A stretch of DNA of 64,000 nt from Desulfoferula mesophila. GTDB taxonomy: Bacteria > Desulfobacterota > Desulfarculia > Desulfarculales > Desulfarculaceae. The notes under the pieces are model-generated. The model worked only from the letters and a program-made list of their open reading frames with translations. It was not told where the DNA came from and searched no databases. Positions 34,574-41,917 of this stretch are shown here, piece by piece; position 1 is the first letter of the stretch, and every line of letters starts with the position of its first letter. The stretch spans positions 1,565,501 to 1,629,500 of the forward strand of contig NZ_AP028679.1 in the NCBI RefSeq assembly GCF_037076455.1, in the 5' to 3' direction. The translations under genes were made by a program, and so were the position numbers.

Positions 34574-36984
34574 TCCCCCGTCTTGTTTTTGCCGACGGCC
34601 AAGGGCAGCAGGCCCGCCCAGTACAACGGACGGGTCAGCGGGCCGGGCTGGGCTTGGAGCAACACCCAGCCTTGCAGAGGCTGCTCGCTGGCCGCGTAGC
34701 CCGCCCGGCTTAGGGCCTGGGCCGCGGCGGGAGCCATCTCGCCCTCCACGGCCACGCTCAGGGGCTCATCCCCGGGCATCAACTCCATGGCGTAAAGATA
34801 GGGCGGCAGCCAGGCCGGGCGGTGCCTTGTGGCCGGGCCCACGCGCATCGGAGGGGGCAACCAGGCCCGCAGCGTCGGGGGCGCCCATATCTGGTCCAGG
34901 CCCCAGGTGGTCTTGGCCAGGGTTTGCGCGGCCAAAACCGGCGAGGCCGGAGGCTCCGTCCGGGCCAGGCGGCCCACCAGCAGCTCGTTTATGGCCCAAT
35001 CGCCCCTGGCCTGGCCGGTCTGCTCCAGGCGCAGATAGCGCAGGGCGACGGGCGCGAAGCGAATCTCCTGCCAGGGAGACCGGAGGCTGAGGTTCAGCCG
35101 CTCGGCGCTCCAATGGAAGGGCAGGTAGGGCTGGGCCCTGGCCAACTCCCGCCAACGCTCGCCGTCGCTGCTGCCCAGCACCTTGAGCTCCCTGGGCAAC
35201 AGGCCGGCCCGACCGGGGAAGATGAGCACCTGGCACACCTTCTCCACCTTCCCGCCCAGGTCCAGGGTAGGGCCGCTGCCCGGCCTCTGGGGCCAGGTGA
35301 GGCGGGTGGCGGCGTCGCGGTCCCACATAGCCGCGCCCTCGCCGCCCCGTAGACTCCAGGGGCGGGTGTCCACCAGGGCCAGCTTGCGCTGGGGCGGCTC
35401 GAAATCATAAAACACGTGCCAACCGGGCTGCACCCGCTTTTCCCGGTAGCTGGCCCCTACCGTGGCCAGGCTTTGGCGGGTGACCTTGGCGTTGGACTCG
35501 CCCAGCATCACCACGGCGAAGCGGGGGGCGCGCAGCAGCGCCTCCTTGTAGGGAGGGTGGCGCTCGTGGTCAAAGGGCAGGAGGATCACTTCCTCGTCGG
35601 CCAAAAAGGTGCCCTTCATGCCCATCCAGTAGTCGTTCACGTAGGCGTAGCGAATGCCCATCTCCCTCAGGGCGCTGGTCAGGGCCTTTTGTTCCGGCCC
35701 CATGGCATTGGCCACGGCCCGCTGTCCGGCGTGGTTGAACGGCGAGAAGGCCACGGTGCCCCACAGGCTGCCCCCGGCCACCAGGGCCAGAAAGGCCCAG
35801 CCCAGCCCGGCCCAGAGCCCGCCCCGGCGGCGCAGGCAATCCCAGGCCAGGGCGGCCACCAGGGGCCAGAGTATGTACAGGGCCAGCAGGTAGCGGAAGG
35901 AGCCCGAGTCGGCTCCGCCCACCGCGCAGAACACGTAGGCCACGCAGCCCAGGGTGAGCAGCAGCACCTCGCCGCCGCTGGTCTCCGGTTTGCGGCCCAG
36001 GCGCTTGACCAGGTCCCCACCCCAGCGCCACAGGGCCCAGGCCAGGCTGAGCCCGGCGGCCAGGGCCAGGGCCGGCCCCAGGCCGGGGAGGAGCCAGCTC
36101 TTCTTGAACCAGGTGGCCCCCACCACCGCGGGCAGGCCGTGGCGCAGCAGGAAATACAGGTTGGCCGGGATGCCCGAATTGGGCCGGGGTATCTCCATGT
36201 AGTGCAGGGTGCCGCCCATGGTGAGCCAGTTGTGATAGATGAGGGGCGCGGCCCCCAGCAGGGCGGCCAGGCCCATCAACCAAAAGCGCGGCATGATCAG
36301 CAGGCGGGGGGCGCTGTAGAGCAGCAGGAACAGGGTGGGGGGCAAAAAATAGACGAACAGGGGGTTGGTCCACACCCCCACCCCTGCGGTGAGCCCCCAG
36401 GCCAGCAGGATGGCGGTCTGGCCGGGGCCGGCGGGTCCGGCCTTGAGCAAGAGCACCGTGAGCCACAGCAGCAGGGCGCCCAGGGGCAGCATCTCCACGT
36501 GCAGGCCCCGGGCCACCACCGAGTAGGCCACCAGCATGTAGGGCCCCAGGGCGGCCAGCAGGGCGGCGGCCAGGCCGGCCCGGCGGCCGATGATCTCCTT
36601 GCCCAGGAGGTAGAGCAGGGGCAGGTAGCTTAAGGATATGAGGACGGCGGTGAAATTGAGGGCGCGGGGGCCGGAGCCGAAGATGGCGAAGACCCCGGCG
36701 GCGATGATCGGCTCCAGGCTGCCGCCGTAGTGGTTGCCCCAGTACAGGGCGTAGAAATCGCCGTTCAGGGCGTGGCGGGCCATGAGCCCCACCACCGCGA
36801 TGTCGCTGTCCAGATAGGGCCAGGCCAGGTACAGGCCGCGTACCAGGGCCCCCAACAGCACGATGCCCATGAGCCACCAGACCACCCGCAGGCCGCCCGA
36901 GGGACGGTCTTCGCCGGGAGGGGCCGGGGGCGCTTGGGGACCTGGGATCAAGGCCAAGTTGTTTCCGCCGTGGGGCCGGGCCAT
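34570..36984 (-). CDS. GT39-like membrane glycosyltransferase with discoidin-like C-terminal domain
   Basis: An 804-residue protein. After the first span the loop has YLDSDIAVVGLMARHAL (D59, D61), then LYWGNHYGGSLEPI. Many membrane segments follow to about residue 430. The periplasmic C-terminal part (about 500-804) includes a discoidin/F5-8C-like beta-sandwich (PTLDLGGKV, LKVLGSSDGERW, LRYLRLEQTG), a likely sugar-binding module. It is paralogous to the protein at 38764, sharing the first-loop pattern and domain order. The start is ATG 36984, near the 87-nt repeat at 36990. Substrate unknown. Confidence 0.8.
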   Translation of the reverse strand: MARPHGGNNLALIPGPQAPPAPPGEDRPSGGLRVVWWLMGIVLLGALVRGLYLAWPYLDSDIAVVGLMARHALNGDFYALYWGNHYGGSLEPIIAAGVFAIFGSGPRALNFTAVLISLSYLPLLYLLGKEIIGRRAGLAAALLAALGPYMLVAYSVVARGLHVEMLPLGALLLWLTVLLLKAGPAGPGQTAILLAWGLTAGVGVWTNPLFVYFLPPTLFLLLYSAPRLLIMPRFWLMGLAALLGAAPLIYHNWLTMGGTLHYMEIPRPNSGIPANLYFLLRHGLPAVVGATWFKKSWLLPGLGPALALAAGLSLAWALWRWGGDLVKRLGRKPETSGGEVLLLTLGCVAYVFCAVGGADSGSFRYLLALYILWPLVAALAWDCLRRRGGLWAGLGWAFLALVAGGSLWGTVAFSPFNHAGQRAVANAMGPEQKALTSALREMGIRYAYVNDYWMGMKGTFLADEEVILLPFDHERHPPYKEALLRAPRFAVVMLGESNAKVTRQSLATVGASYREKRVQPGWHVFYDFEPPQRKLALVDTRPWSLRGGEGAAMWDRDAATRLTWPQRPGSGPTLDLGGKVEKVCQVLIFPGRAGLLPRELKVLGSSDGERWRELARAQPYLPFHWSAERLNLSLRSPWQEIRFAPVALRYLRLEQTGQARGDWAINELLVGRLARTEPPASPVLAAQTLAKTTWGLDQIWAPPTLRAWLPPPMRVGPATRHRPAWLPPYLYAMELMPGDEPLSVAVEGEMAPAAAQALSRAGYAASEQPLQGWVLLQAQPGPLTRPLYWAGLLPLAVGKNKTGD

Positions 36985-36989
36985 TAAAG

Positions 36990-37076
36990 GGCGTGGCGGC
37001 CGGGGCCCCGCTCCGGGACGCCTGGGGCCAGTGTAAAGAGCGAGGCCCGGCTTTACAAGGGGCTTGGAGTCGGGAT
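36990..37076. repeat. 87-nt imperfect direct repeat, left copy
   Basis: It aligns without gaps to 38684-38770 with roughly three quarters identity (for example GGCGGCCGG, GACGCC, CCCGG, TTTAC and GGGGCTTGG). It lies 5 nt upstream of the minus-strand gene start at 36984, so it is that gene's leader. Together the two copies bracket the AT-rich UbiA insert. The rest of the gap, 37077-37324, is AT-richer, with no gene and no convincing promoter. Confidence 0.65.
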
Positions 37077-37324
37077 CATACCGGGGCGACCTGTGCGGCC
37101 GGCGGTGTCGAGGGTACTCGTTAGCTGGTAAAATTCATCCTGTTCAGTTCCATGAGGGCGTTCCAGGCAGGCTCGGATGGGGATAAAAATACTCGCTCCG
37201 TGGAACTGGATATGGCATGTTGTGGCCACGGTGAGCCAAGAGAGTCCATGGCTCGCGCCAAGTAGTTTTAATAGACCCAGAGGTGGTTCAGACCATCGGC
37301 ATAAAGGTAGTTTGAATTAACAAT

Positions 37325-38281
37325 ATGAGCGTTCACAAACCATCTCTTAAAGATTATTTGGCGATTTGTCGTTTTGATCATTTCACAAAGCACGTTTTCA
37401 TAATACCCGGGATATGTCTGGCCTATATTCTTCGTTATCAGCACGTGCATATCCAATGGGCCAACATCCTTTTCGGATGCATAGTTGCCTTGTCCATCGC
37501 CTCGGCCAACTATGCCATAAACGAATGGCTCGACCGAAATTTCGACAAGTTCCACCCTGATAAATCATGGCGCACGGCAATCCAGTTCAATCTTGACCCT
37601 CGTGTGGTTTGGCTGATGTGGGGGGGGCTGGTTTTTATCGGGCTGGGCGCCGCCTGGCTCGCGGGCAAAGTCATGTTTATCGCCGGGTCGCTATTCGTAC
37701 TGCAAGGCATATTCTATAACGTCCCGCCGCTGCGCAGCAAAGACCGCGCTTATCTTGACGTCGTTTCGGAATCAATTAACAACCCCATCCGCTTGACAAT
37801 CGGCTGGGCAATGATTGACCCGACCACTCTTCCCCCCGCCTCGATAATTTTGGCTTACTGGCTGGGGGGCGCATTCTTGATGGCCGCCAAACGATTGAGC
37901 GAATATCGGGAGACGAATGCAGCGGGGCAGAGGGAAGAACTAGAGAAGTATCGCAAAAGTTTTTTGCATTATAGCGAACTGTCATTGCTTATTTCGTGCG
38001 TGGCGTACGCGATGATGTCCAATTTTTTCATGGCGGTGTTTTTCATAAAATATCGGGTTGAATTTATAATTTTGCTGCCAATGACCACCTACCTTTTCTG
38101 TTACTATTTGGCCATTTCCATGAAGCCGGGGTCGGTCGCTCAAAAGCCGGAGAATTTATTACATGAGCGTAATTTAATTGTGACCATGTCGGCCCTATTT
38201 GTTTTGTTCCTGCTGGCATTATTTATCGATATGCCGTTTATCGAGACTTTGGCCGTTCAAAAATACATCGTGCTGCCATAG
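37325..38281 (+). CDS. UbiA-family prenyltransferase, DPPR-synthase-like
   Basis: A 318-residue polytopic UbiA-family protein. The first Asp-rich motif is NEWLDRNFDKFHPDK (N66, D70, D74, H77, K80). The second region is RSKDRAYLDVVSESINN (R137, K139, D140, D145, E149). The D-x3-D-x2-HP-x-K pattern resembles decaprenyl-phosphate phosphoribosyltransferases, which attach phosphoribose to a polyprenyl phosphate on the way to an arabinose donor; this match is by motif only. The gene is much richer in A/T than its neighbours, and its ribosome-binding site is weak. It is immediately followed by a broken HAD phosphatase, the usual next enzyme in such pairs. Probably acquired horizontally. Confidence 0.8.
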   Translation: MSVHKPSLKDYLAICRFDHFTKHVFIIPGICLAYILRYQHVHIQWANILFGCIVALSIASANYAINEWLDRNFDKFHPDKSWRTAIQFNLDPRVVWLMWGGLVFIGLGAAWLAGKVMFIAGSLFVLQGIFYNVPPLRSKDRAYLDVVSESINNPIRLTIGWAMIDPTTLPPASIILAYWLGGAFLMAAKRLSEYRETNAAGQREELEKYRKSFLHYSELSLLISCVAYAMMSNFFMAVFFIKYRVEFIILLPMTTYLFCYYLAISMKPGSVAQKPENLLHERNLIVTMSALFVLFLLALFIDMPFIETLAVQKYIVLP

Positions 38282-38587
38282 TGGAGAGCGACATGGTTCG
38301 ATGCGCAGACTTGGCGTGACATCGAACTTGTCGTTTTCGACGTGGATGGAACCTTCTACGACCAGAGGATCTTGCGCCGCAAGATGATGCTGGAGTTGTT
38401 GGCCCACTGTCTGGCGCAACGGTGTTTCATTCCGACTATCCGGCCGCTGCCAAGGTCGCGGCGTTGGGCTTGTCGGCTGATGATATTGCAGGTGCCCGGG
38501 ACCACGGCGTCGGCATACTCAAGCCGCATCCCAGGGGACTGCTGCAATTGATGCAAAGGGCGGGGATAGGGCCGGCGCGCATTGCTT
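38282..38587 (+). pseudogene. Degraded HAD-family hydrolase remnant
   Basis: Directly after the UbiA stop the frame from 38282 encodes ELVVFDVDGTFYDQRILR, the N-terminal DxD motif of a HAD phosphatase, without a usable start codon. Near 38420 the similarity jumps to another frame, giving VFHSDYPAAAKVAALGLS and GVGILKPHPRGLL before a TGA at 38585-38587. That is the C-terminal half of the same HAD type, cut before its last Asp motif. The middle part is missing, so at least one deletion plus a frameshift occurred. The intact enzyme may have removed phosphate from the UbiA product. The stretch 38588-38683 shows no gene. Confidence 0.7.
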
Positions 38588-38683
38588 GATAAGATCCAGG
38601 CGGCCCTGCGCGGACCTTGCCAACTTCCGCTCCTTGGACGATCCGATATTTGCAACGTTCAGCGCGCCCGAACAAGCCTGAGG

Positions 38684-38770
38684 GGCGCGGCGGCCGGAGC
38701 CCCACTCCAGGACGCCCGGGTCCTAGGTGATGCGCGAAACCCGGTTTTACTCGGGGCTTGGGGCTAGGAT
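38684..38770. repeat. 87-nt imperfect direct repeat, right copy
   Basis: Partner of 36990-37076, in the same orientation and at equal length. It includes the last 7 nt of the minus-strand gene ending at 38764. With the left copy it marks the borders of the AT-rich insert (37077-38683). In the minus-strand direction it is the 3' spacer of one GT-C gene, and the left copy is the 5' spacer of the next. Confidence 0.65.
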
Positions 38771-41034
38771 TGCTTCGGCGGGCAAGGGGCGGCGTCCAGC
38801 AGGTCCGCCGGGCTGCGCCGGCTTTTGCGGGCGGCCTCCAACAGGAGGCGGTAGGGTTGTTCCCATTCCGGGGCCTGGCAGGCCGCCCGGCGCAGGTGGC
38901 CCACCACTTCGGGCCAGTCTACCTGGGAGGCCCAGAAGCGGGCAAAGGCGGAGTGGCCCGCCGGGAAGGGGGCGGTGGGGCGCTGGCCCCAGGCAGCCAG
39001 GGCCCGTTGGCCGCGCCGGAGCTGCTCCTGGGCCCTGGGGGGCCAGGAGTGGGAGTCCGCGGCCGGTTCATAAACGAACACTTCGGCGATCTTCAGGGCC
39101 GGCCAGGAAGGATTGCCCGGCTTCACCTCCAGGCGCAGCCAGCGCACGGTTTGGGGCTCGAAAGTGAACTCCAAGGCGGGCACCGGGGCCAGCTTGACCC
39201 GCTTTCCCCGCCAGGTGAGCCCGGCCATGCTTCCCTTGCCCCCGGCCAGGGTCTGCCAGGTCTTGCCGTCCAGCGATCCCTGGACGCTGAGGTTGTAGAG
39301 CATACCCGGCTTGCCCCGCCAATTGAAGGGGGGCAAAAGGCTCAAGCGGGCCACCGGCCGGGCCTGGCCCAGGTCCAACAACAGCCGGGACGGCCGCTGG
39401 TTATCGCCCGGCCAGGCGGTGCCCAGGTTGCGGTCCAAGACCGACGCGGCATGCTCCTGCTCGGAGTGGGCGCGCCAGTCCCGGGAGGGCAGGGGGACCA
39501 GGGTGGGTGCGGGATCGAAGTCGTGCCACACCACGTACTCTTCCACCTCCAGGGGACTTTTCCACGCCCCCAGGCGGCGCAGGGCGCGGTCCAGCATGGC
39601 GGGGGCGGGCACGGCCAGGCGCTTGTGGGTGACCCAGGCCGGCTGGTCCGCCGCGTCCACCTGGCGCAGATGGCTAAGATTGCGCGCCCCGAAAAAGTCC
39701 GCGGCCAACAGCCGCCCTTGGCTCTCGAAGGTGAGCGGCAGGGCCACCCGGCCATGGGCGTAACTGAAATTCACCCCCTCGTCTTCCAGAACCGCGAGCA
39801 GGGCCTCCACCGGCCGGTGGGGCGTCTGGGCAAAGCGCTCCAGATACAGATGGTGGGTGTAGAGATTGAACAACAGCAGGCCGCCCATGAGCCCCACCCC
39901 CGCCAGGTGACGCCATTGGCTCACCTTGACCAGCCACAGGGCGGCCAGCACGGTCAGGGGGATCATCATGGGGGTGGCGTAGCGCAGGATGGCCTTGTGC
40001 CCGTGTCCGCTGGAGGCGTGCAAAAACAACAGCACCCACAGGGCCAGGATTATCAGGTCGGCCGGCGATCGCCAGGGGTTCTGCCGCTTCCAGGCGCGGC
40101 GGGCCCAGCGCACCAGGGCGGCCACGGCCAGGCCCAGGGCGGGCAGATAGACCAACAGCAGCACCACCGCCGGGGCCGCCAGGGGCATCTGCCCGGCCAC
40201 GCTGCGCCCGTCCCACCAGGCCCCGATGAGCATGGGGCCCCACACCGACTTGAGGAGCATGGCCGCGTTGGACCAGGTCCGGCCCAGTTGGGATCCGCCC
40301 ACCTGCACCAGGGTGAGCCAATGATGCTCGGCGTTCCACGCTAACAGAGGGGCCACCCCGACCAGCAGGCCCAGCCCGGCCAGCCAGGGCCCCCGGCCCA
40401 GCAGCCACCGGGGCCGAGCCAGGCCCAGACCCAGCACGGAAGCGGCCACCAGGGGCAGGATCAGCAGGCTGGACCACAGGCCCAGGCCGCCCACCACCCC
40501 CAGGCCCAGGGCCCACAGGCCCTCGCGGCGGGGAGGGTCAAAGGCCAGGCGGCAGGCCCCGGCCAACAGCAGCGCCCCGGCCACCACCGCTTCCAAATGC
40601 CCGCCGGTGACGTACACCCCCTGAAAGCTCAAGAACAGGGGGGGAAGCGACCAGAGGCAGGCGGCCCAAAAGCCCAGGCGCCGCCCCCCGGCCGCCCGGC
40701 CCAGGGCGAACAGGGCCAACACCCCGGCGCTGCCGTAGACGAGCAGGGCCAAGCGCAGCATCAGGGTGCTGGGCCCGAACAGCTTGAACAGCAGGGCGGC
40801 CAGATAGGCCTCCAGGGTGCCCATGTAGGGCTGGCCCCAGAATAGGATATGGTGCTTGCCGTCGATTATATCCAGGGCCATCAGCCCGGTGACCGCCTCG
40901 TCGTAGTCCACCTGACTGAGCGAGGGGCAGGAGATGAGCCACAGGCGCACCGCCCAATACAAGGCCACGCAAGCGGCCAGGCCCAGGGCGGTTTGCCAGG
41001 CCTTGGGGCGCCGGGGAGGCTCGCCCGGATTCAC
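38764..41034 (-). CDS. GT39-like membrane glycosyltransferase with discoidin-like C-terminal domain (paralogue of 34570)
   Basis: A 756-residue protein. The first loop is VDYDEAVTGLMALDI (D43, D45, E46), followed by LFWGQPYMGTLEAYLAALLF, the same layout as the protein at 34570. Membrane segments run to about residue 420. The periplasmic end holds a discoidin-like domain (ARLSLLPPFNW, LSVQGSLDGKTWQ, VRWLRLEVKPG). The start is GTG 41034, which overlaps the GT2 stop (GTGA), so the two are cotranslated. The GT2 enzyme probably makes the donor used here. Confidence 0.82.
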   Translation of the reverse strand: MNPGEPPRRPKAWQTALGLAACVALYWAVRLWLISCPSLSQVDYDEAVTGLMALDIIDGKHHILFWGQPYMGTLEAYLAALLFKLFGPSTLMLRLALLVYGSAGVLALFALGRAAGGRRLGFWAACLWSLPPLFLSFQGVYVTGGHLEAVVAGALLLAGACRLAFDPPRREGLWALGLGVVGGLGLWSSLLILPLVAASVLGLGLARPRWLLGRGPWLAGLGLLVGVAPLLAWNAEHHWLTLVQVGGSQLGRTWSNAAMLLKSVWGPMLIGAWWDGRSVAGQMPLAAPAVVLLLVYLPALGLAVAALVRWARRAWKRQNPWRSPADLIILALWVLLFLHASSGHGHKAILRYATPMMIPLTVLAALWLVKVSQWRHLAGVGLMGGLLLFNLYTHHLYLERFAQTPHRPVEALLAVLEDEGVNFSYAHGRVALPLTFESQGRLLAADFFGARNLSHLRQVDAADQPAWVTHKRLAVPAPAMLDRALRRLGAWKSPLEVEEYVVWHDFDPAPTLVPLPSRDWRAHSEQEHAASVLDRNLGTAWPGDNQRPSRLLLDLGQARPVARLSLLPPFNWRGKPGMLYNLSVQGSLDGKTWQTLAGGKGSMAGLTWRGKRVKLAPVPALEFTFEPQTVRWLRLEVKPGNPSWPALKIAEVFVYEPAADSHSWPPRAQEQLRRGQRALAAWGQRPTAPFPAGHSAFARFWASQVDWPEVVGHLRRAACQAPEWEQPYRLLLEAARKSRRSPADLLDAAPCPPKQS

Positions 41035-41771
41035 TTGGCGGAAGGGGCTTCGGAAGGATCGAAGCTCTTGTTGAAGCGCACGCGCCACACGTTGAGAAAG
41101 GCCTCCACCGCGATGGAGCCGCTGAGTTTGGACTGGCCCACCCGGCGGTCTTCGAAGATGATGGGCGATTCTTCGTGGCGAAAGCCCAGGCGGTGGGCGC
41201 GAAAGGCCATTTCCGGCAGGGCGGCGAAGCCCTGGGCCCCTATGCTGGCCAACTGCAGGCGCTCCAGGACCTGGCGGGGCCAGCATTTGTAGGCCCCGGT
41301 TAGGTCGCGCACCGGAAGGCCCAGCACGGTGCTCACGTAGATGTTGGCCCCTTTGCTGAGAAACCGGCGGCCCAGTCCCCAGTTCTTCACCCCGCCGCCG
41401 CGCACGTAGCGCGAGCCGATGCCCACCGCCCCCTTGCGGGCGGAGGCCACCAGGGCGGGCAGGGCCTCGGGGGGATGGGAAAAGTCGGCGTCCATCTGGG
41501 CCATAAGCGGCGCGTCGAAGTTGGCCAGGGCGTAGGCGAAGCCTTCGCGGTAGGCGGTGCCCAGGCCCTGCTTGCCGGGCCGATGGAGCACGTGGATGCG
41601 CGAATTTTCCCTGGCCAGCGAATCGGCGATGCGGCCGGTGCCGTCGGGCGAGTTGTCGTCGACGAAAAGGATGCCCAGGTCCAGCTCCAGGCCCAGCAGG
41701 GCCTCGCTGAGGGGACGGATGTTGTTGGCTTCGTTGTAGGTGGGTATTACGACCAGAACTTCCATGGGCAT
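41031..41771 (-). CDS. Polyprenol-phosphate mannose synthase-like GT2
   Basis: A 246-residue GT2 enzyme of the Dpm1 type with no membrane domain. VVIPTYNEANNIRPL (7-21), FVDDNSPDGTG (36-46), QMDADFSHPPEALP with the DAD metal site (92-105), GSRYVRGGGV, and the C-terminal EDRRVGQSKLSG are all family marks. It transfers a sugar, probably mannose, from GDP-sugar to polyprenyl phosphate on the cytosolic face. ATG 41771 or ATG 41765 may start it. It is coupled by a 4-nt overlap to the GT39-like gene at 38764, a donor-maker/donor-user pair. Confidence 0.9.
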   Translation of the reverse strand: MPMEVLVVIPTYNEANNIRPLSEALLGLELDLGILFVDDNSPDGTGRIADSLARENSRIHVLHRPGKQGLGTAYREGFAYALANFDAPLMAQMDADFSHPPEALPALVASARKGAVGIGSRYVRGGGVKNWGLGRRFLSKGANIYVSTVLGLPVRDLTGAYKCWPRQVLERLQLASIGAQGFAALPEMAFRAHRLGFRHEESPIIFEDRRVGQSKLSGSIAVEAFLNVWRVRFNKSFDPSEAPSAK

Positions 41772-41917
41772 TCTTTCGACTTCAAACGTTGTTGGCGGTC
41801 AAGTCTATCCAAATTAGCCGAGTTAGCAAAAGATTTTTGCCCCTGGACGAGTTGAGCCCCCCCGCGGGGAGTCGGCCGCCGGCGGCGAGGCTGACCGCCG
41901 CGCCGGGGACCGGCCGG

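Noticed and set aside
36985-38770. Insertion sequence or transposon carrying UbiA
   Set aside because: There is no transposase and no terminal inverted repeat; only imperfect direct repeats flank the segment.
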